Of a stretch of DNA of 18,633 nt, positions 14,743 to 18,633 are shown piece by piece (position 1 is the first letter of the stretch; the number at the start of each line of letters is the position of its first letter). Source of the DNA: CAZTHC01 sp964613425 (GTDB lineage: Bacteria; Bacillota; Clostridia; TANB77; CAG-508); contig CAZTHC010000022.1 of the NCBI GenBank assembly GCA_964613425.1, positions 1-18,633 of the forward strand, written 5' to 3'. Under the pieces are notes generated by a model. It saw only the letters and a program-made list of their open reading frames with translations. It did not search any database and was not told the origin of the DNA. The position numbers and the translations under genes are program-made.

Positions 14743-15824
14743 GAAAAGTTATTTTTGGAATAACTAACCTGAATTTAGGCGGAGCAGAGAGAGTTTTAGT
14801 AGATATATGTAACAAATTGTGCAAAAAATATGATATTACAATACTTACAATTTATCCTCATGGTGAATTTGAAAAAGAATTAAAAAAAGAAATACATGTA
14901 AAAAGTATTTATGATTATAAATATGAAGAAGTAAGTAAATCAAAGAGAATATTATCAGTAATTAAGTTATTTATCTTAAAAAGAATGTACTTTAATAAAT
15001 ATGTTAAGAACAAATTTGATGTTGAAATAGCTTTCTTAGAAGGCCCTATAACAAATTTATTCAGTGTAGGGGACAAAACAGAAAAAGTTGCATGGATTCA
15101 TAATGATATAAGTTTAGTTTTTGGAAGCAGTTTTAAGGCAAAAATTAAGAAAATTATGAATAAAAGAGTTTATGAAAAATATGACCAGTTAGTATTTGTA
15201 AGTCAAGATAATCTGAAAAAATTTGAACAAACATATAATATAGAGGTACCAACAAATGTAATTTATAATTATATAGATATACAAACAATTCTTGAAAAAG
15301 CAAAAGAAACAATAAGTTTAGATAATAGTATAATTAATTTTTTATCTGTTGCAAGACTTGTTGAACAGAAAGGAATTGATAGATTAATAGATGTTCATAA
15401 AAGGCTTATACAAGAAGGACTTGAACATAGAATATATATAGTCGGAGATGGTCCGTTAAAAGAAAGCTTAACAGAAAAAATTAAAAGCTTAAATCTTCAG
15501 AACACATTTATATTGTTGGGAAAAAAAGAAAATCCATACCCATATATACAAGCATGTACATATTTTTGTTTATTATCACATTTTGAGGGATATGGAATGG
15601 TATTGGAAGAGGCAAAAATACTTGGAAAGCCAATAATAATAACAGATACTGCTGCAAGAGAAGCGGTATCTGATTATAAAAATGCAAAAATACTTAAAAA
15701 TTCATTTGATGGAATTTATGATGGACTAAAAGAAATTATATTCAATAATAGAGAATATGTAATTGAAAAAGAAGATTATGATAATGAATATATAATAGAA
15801 CAAATAGAGCAAATTTTGAAATAA
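14739..15824 (+). CDS. Family 4 glycosyltransferase (GT-B fold)
   Basis: The 361-residue protein starts at GTG 14739 inside the stop of the preceding gene (GTGA overlap). The N-terminal Rossmann domain has NLNLGGAERVLVDI (10-23). The C-terminal domain has SVARLVEQKGIDRLI (203-217), VGDGPLKESL (235-244) and the donor-binding EGYGMVLEEA (283-292) with the paired glutamates at 283 and 291 seen in retaining GT4 enzymes. It probably adds one sugar of the repeat unit assembled with the neighbouring GT2 enzymes. Soluble or peripherally membrane-bound. Donor sugar unknown. Confidence 0.92.
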   Translation: MRKVIFGITNLNLGGAERVLVDICNKLCKKYDITILTIYPHGEFEKELKKEIHVKSIYDYKYEEVSKSKRILSVIKLFILKRMYFNKYVKNKFDVEIAFLEGPITNLFSVGDKTEKVAWIHNDISLVFGSSFKAKIKKIMNKRVYEKYDQLVFVSQDNLKKFEQTYNIEVPTNVIYNYIDIQTILEKAKETISLDNSIINFLSVARLVEQKGIDRLIDVHKRLIQEGLEHRIYIVGDGPLKESLTEKIKSLNLQNTFILLGKKENPYPYIQACTYFCLLSHFEGYGMVLEEAKILGKPIIITDTAAREAVSDYKNAKILKNSFDGIYDGLKEIIFNNREYVIEKEDYDNEYIIEQIEQILK

Positions 15825-15875
15825 GTTTTCAAAGCAAAATAAAGAAATTATTATTGAAAACAGAAAAGGGGAAAA

Positions 15876-16769
15876 ATGAAGATTTCTATATTGACTTCAA
15901 CATATAACAGGGCGAACACATTACCCAATTTATATGCTAGCTTAATAAAAAATAGCGAATATGGAGTAGAACTAGAGTGGCTAATAATGGATGATGGTTC
16001 TATAGACAATACAAAAAGTGTTGTAGAAGGATTTATAAAAGAAAATAAAATTCAAATAAAATATTTTTCTCAAAAAAATTCTGGCAAAATGTCTGCACTA
16101 AATAATGTGGTAGATAAGGCAACCGGAGAATTAATAATAGAATGTGATTCAGATGATTATTTAACTAAAAGTGCTGTAAAGTATATAAAAGAAAAATATG
16201 ATAGTGTTGAAAATAGAGATGATTTATATGCTTTTGTATTTTTAAAATATAATGAAAAGATGAATAATATAGGTAATAATTTCAAAGATGAAGAAATAAA
16301 GACAACAATGTTTGACTTGTATTATAAGTCTGGATTAGAGGGAGACAAAGCTTTAGTATTTTTTACAGATAAAAGGAAACAGTTTTCGTATATAATAGAG
16401 AAAGATGAAAAGTTTAGTACAGAAGCTAGAATGCATCATAAAATGGATAAGCAATATAAAGTAATGTGCTGTAATAAGCCAGTTATGATATGTGAATATA
16501 GAGAGGATGGATATTCAAAAAATATCAAAGAAGTATTTATGAGTAGCCCATATGCCCATTATCATTATTTCAAAGAAATGTTTGAATTTGATATGAGTGG
16601 TATATTATTTAAAAAAAGGTTATATATAATAAAGCATTATATTTTGTTTTGTAATTTATTAGGTAAAAAACATATTATAAAAGATGTAAGGGGAATTATA
16701 AATAAGTTGTTAACAATATTTCTATATGTACCAGGAAATATAAAAACAAATATATACAAAAAAAGGTAA
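15876..16769 (+). CDS. Family 2 glycosyltransferase (GT-A fold), second in cluster
   Basis: 297 residues, opening MKISILTSTYNRANTLPNLY, with IMDDGS (37-42), NSGKMSALN (68-76) and the metal-binding DSDD (91-94). The C-terminal half is basic and ends in a hydrophobic or amphipathic stretch followed by KKR, suggesting peripheral membrane contact. GAAAAGGGG precedes ATG 15876. A 51-base gap separates it from the GT4 gene, with a weak 8-bp inverted repeat (15825-15832 and 15854-15861). It is the last gene of the glycan cluster. No priming transferase, flippase or regulator is present in the window. Confidence 0.9.
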   Translation: MKISILTSTYNRANTLPNLYASLIKNSEYGVELEWLIMDDGSIDNTKSVVEGFIKENKIQIKYFSQKNSGKMSALNNVVDKATGELIIECDSDDYLTKSAVKYIKEKYDSVENRDDLYAFVFLKYNEKMNNIGNNFKDEEIKTTMFDLYYKSGLEGDKALVFFTDKRKQFSYIIEKDEKFSTEARMHHKMDKQYKVMCCNKPVMICEYREDGYSKNIKEVFMSSPYAHYHYFKEMFEFDMSGILFKKRLYIIKHYILFCNLLGKKHIIKDVRGIINKLLTIFLYVPGNIKTNIYKKR

Positions 16770-16809
16770 TAAAGAATGGTTTAATTGCACAAATTAAACC
16801 ATTCTTTAT
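16769..16809. terminator. Bidirectional terminator between convergent glycan and dacA genes
   Basis: Perfect 18-bp stem: left arm 16769-16786, right arm 16792-16809, loop GCACA (16787-16791). The arms are A-rich at one end and T-rich at the other, as expected for terminating both strands. The hairpin begins at the final A of the stop codon of the plus-strand gene (16767-16769) and contains the stop and last codons of dacA (stop at 16781-16783). Confidence 0.9.
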
Positions 16810-18007
16810 ATAGTTTAGTTGTCATATTCCATAAGTTTAGTTTAGAAATATCAGTTTCAGCAACTAAATTTGCAATTCCTATAATTTCATTATTTACGCA
16901 AAAAGTAACTTCACCTAACTTTTGACCTTTGTAAACTGGTGCAATCACAACATCTTCTAAAGTAATGTTTTGAGAGATGCTTTTCTCTTGCCCTTTTTTT
17001 ACTAAATTACCAATATCTGAATCAAAAATTACGTTTACACTTGAATATATTCCTTTTTCGACAAGTACAGAATTTACAATGTCATTTTTATTAGCAAATT
17101 TCTTATATGAGTATGTATTAAAACCATAGTCTAATAATTGTTTTGCTTCGCTGAATCTTATGGCTGTCGTAGGTGCTTTCATAATTACTGAGATTAACGA
17201 TAAATCGTTTCTTGTAGCTGTTGCAGATAAATTATATAAGGCTAAAGAGGTAGAACCAGTTTTTAGTCCAGTTGCACCACTATAATTTCTAACAAGTTTA
17301 TTTGTATTAACTAATTCAGATTTTCCATCTCTTAGACTATCCATCCAAATCGTTGTATATTTTGTAATAGAAGGGTGATTATTTATAAGCTCTTTAGACA
17401 TAAGTGCAATGTCATAACTAGAAGTTAAATGACCATCTTCATCAATGCCATGGCAATTTTTAAAAGTAGTATTATTCATTCCTAATTCTTTTGCACGTTT
17501 ATTCATTTGTTGTACAAATAATTCTTGACTTCCACATAGAAATTCTGCCATTGCAACACAACAATCATTTGCAGAGACAACACAAATTGCTTTTAGCATT
17601 TCATTTACAGTCAATTCTTCAGTAGGGTCTAACCAAATCTGTGATCCTCCCATTTTGGAAGCGTTTTCACTGCAAGGAACTTTATCTTCTAAGGAAATAA
17701 CACCATTATCTAAGGCTTCCATTATTAAAAGAATACTCATGATTTTAGTAACAGAAGCGGGACGCAATTGCTCATGCGAGTTGTGTTCATACAATACTTT
17801 GCCAGAATTTTGTTCAATTAAAACAGCACTTCCAGATTGTAAATTTAAAAAGTTTCCGGTTTTTTCTTCAATTTCAACAGATGTGGTAATTGTTTCTGCT
17901 GAATTCGACCATACAAACAAACTGTCTGTAGCAATACATATATTTGGTAGTAAAGTAAATATAAGTATTAAAATAGTAAAAAATACGATTTTCTTTTTTG
18001 ATAACAT
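16781..18007 (-). CDS. dacA: D-alanyl-D-alanine carboxypeptidase, DacA/PBP5 type (peptidase S11)
   Basis: Trims the terminal D-Ala from peptidoglycan pentapeptides outside the membrane. The 408-residue product has an N-terminal signal peptide (basic SKKK, hydrophobic core about 8-24), then the three active-site motifs of the family: SVTK (85-88, nucleophile Ser85), SAN (145-147) and KTG (249-251). A C-terminal PBP5-like beta domain (about 305-395) and a short amphipathic end (LWNMTTKLYKEWFNLC) for membrane attachment follow. ATG at 18005-18007 is preceded on the minus strand by GGAGGT. Its last codons lie in the shared terminator hairpin. No CGG codon. Located downstream of a vanW gene on the same strand, with a 195-base gap containing a palindromic repeat. 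Confidence 0.95.
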   Translation of the reverse strand: MLSKKKIVFFTILILIFTLLPNICIATDSLFVWSNSAETITTSVEIEEKTGNFLNLQSGSAVLIEQNSGKVLYEHNSHEQLRPASVTKIMSILLIMEALDNGVISLEDKVPCSENASKMGGSQIWLDPTEELTVNEMLKAICVVSANDCCVAMAEFLCGSQELFVQQMNKRAKELGMNNTTFKNCHGIDEDGHLTSSYDIALMSKELINNHPSITKYTTIWMDSLRDGKSELVNTNKLVRNYSGATGLKTGSTSLALYNLSATATRNDLSLISVIMKAPTTAIRFSEAKQLLDYGFNTYSYKKFANKNDIVNSVLVEKGIYSSVNVIFDSDIGNLVKKGQEKSISQNITLEDVVIAPVYKGQKLGEVTFCVNNEIIGIANLVAETDISKLNLWNMTTKLYKEWFNLCN

Positions 18008-18137
18008 AGTATACCTCCATAGGGTTAAAAAATATATATTACAAATTATATGATGTTTTTCATTTGTGAAGCTCTATACAGACGGACTTTTGTGTTATTT
18101 CATAAATAGAGGTTTGAACACTAGAAACTAATATTTG

Positions 18138-18162
18138 TAGGGGCGTATTGTATACGCCCTTT
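18138..18162 (+). repeat. Intergenic palindromic repeat, copy 3
   Basis: Identical over 25 bases to 2606-2630: arms GGGCGTAT (18141-18148) and ATACGCCC (18152-18159) around TGT. It lies between the stop of the vanW gene (18203) and dacA (18007), both on the minus strand. The flanks differ from the other copies beyond about two bases on each side. Confidence 0.8.
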
Positions 18163-18202
18163 GCAATCATTTATAAGTAATATAATGTTTATGCATGTAT
18201 AT

Positions 18203-18633
18203 TTATTTTATACTAAAAATACTTATAGAAACTTCATCATCTGTGCAAGAAGCATAAATTTTAACAGGATAAGAATTGTTATTCTTAAATTTGAAATCTA
18301 CACTTCCATATGCAACAGCAGCATCTTTTCCTTCTGGAACATAAGTTACTTTTCTGCTATGCTCAGATCTTTCAACAACTGAAAGAGTAGGAACAGCTAA
18401 AACAGCATTATATAAAGTGCTACTTACTTGGCATTTTCCACCTCCATATTCTTTAATAATATTACCTTTTGAATCGAAAATATCAGCTTTTTCATAACCT
18501 TCATTTGGAGAAGCTGGACCTAGAGTATTGCAAAAAGAAAAAGTCTCTCCAGGTTGAACAATAGTATTATTTAATTTGGCACAAGTAAGAGAAATATTTT
18601 TTGTTCTGTCTTCATCTTTAATTTGAATTTCAG
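18203..18633 (-). CDS. VanW-family protein, C-terminal part, cut by window edge
   Basis: On the minus strand an open frame enters from the window edge and ends at TAA (18205-18203), giving 142 residues. It contains the VanW signature in order: QPGETFSFCNTLGPAS, GYEKADIF, YGGGKCQVSSTLYNA, then VVERSEHSRKVTYVPEGKDA. This domain occurs in many Gram-positive envelope proteins and beside some vancomycin-resistance operons, but its biochemical role is not settled; presence here does not indicate resistance. The N-terminal part, including any signal peptide, lies beyond the window. The neighbouring dacA gene supports a cell-wall context. No CGG codon. Confidence 0.9.
   Translation of the reverse strand, partial: EIQIKDEDRTKNISLTCAKLNNTIVQPGETFSFCNTLGPASPNEGYEKADIFDSKGNIIKEYGGGKCQVSSTLYNAVLAVPTLSVVERSEHSRKVTYVPEGKDAAVAYGSVDFKFKNNNSYPVKIYASCTDDEVSISIFSIK

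Noticed and set aside
15825..15861. Inverted repeat GTTTTCAA/TTGAAAAC between the last two glycosyltransferase genes
   Set aside because: An 8-bp AT-rich stem with a 21-base loop is too weak to call a terminator or operator.
18045..18050. TATAAT on the minus strand as the dacA promoter
   Set aside because: No recognisable -35 at the proper distance, so I do not call it although a dacA promoter is plausible here.
18161..18382. Plus-strand open frame of 73 codons
   Set aside because: It lies antisense to the clear VanW-family coding sequence and has no ribosome-binding site or family likeness.
1..18633. CRISPR arrays, tRNA or rRNA genes, insertion-sequence transposases
   Set aside because: No regularly spaced direct repeats, cloverleaf-like sequence, rRNA segments or transposase-like products were seen on either strand.

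Overview
The window is strongly AT-rich. AGA is the main arginine codon, some starts are TTG or GTG, and ribosome-binding sites are strong AGGAGG types. Its core is the conserved Firmicutes block ylxM-ffh-rpsP-khpA-rimM-trmD-rplS. With tmcAL, a GT35 alpha-glucan phosphorylase, a VanW-family protein and a DacA-type carboxypeptidase, this points to a low-GC Clostridia-like Firmicute, probably an uncultured gut lineage. The species cannot be named from sequence alone.

Layout. 1-377 (-): N-terminal part of tmcAL. 461-896 (+): rnhA with a one-base insertion. 912-2561: a 549-residue protein I do not recognise. 2658-6852: a transcription unit with its own promoter carrying ylxM, ffh, rpsP, khpA, rimM, trmD (also with a one-base insertion) and rplS, closed by a hairpin. 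6871-8102: three consecutive promoter-gene-terminator modules for small two-helix membrane proteins that are paralogues; the third is decayed. 8142-12288: glgP and pyk, glycogen breakdown and lower glycolysis. 12378-16769: four surface-glycan genes (GT2, Wzy/O-antigen-ligase-like membrane protein, GT4, GT2). 16781-18007 (-): dacA, convergent with the glycan genes over a shared hairpin that contains dacA's stop codon and begins at the last base of the glycan gene's stop. 18203-18633 (-): C-terminal part of a vanW gene. Three copies of a GGGGCG...CGCCC palindromic repeat lie between genes.

The most unusual signal concerns the codon CGG. rnhA and trmD each carry one extra C immediately before a GGA glycine codon, inside a highly conserved Ser-Gly pair (TCA-C-GGA and TCT-C-GGA). 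Without skipping that C, each protein is ruined. Across all recognisable conserved genes in the window, in both orientations, I find in-frame CGG only at these two places. A third CGGA sits three codons before the end of the unrecognised gene, where a +1 shift would give a slightly longer tail. The other in-frame CGGs are one at the same aligned position in each of the three small membrane paralogues, where reading in frame is required. Competing explanations are coincident sequencing or assembly errors, real mutations, or +1 frameshifting at a poorly decoded CGG codon. The sequence alone cannot choose between them, but the pattern is specific and testable.
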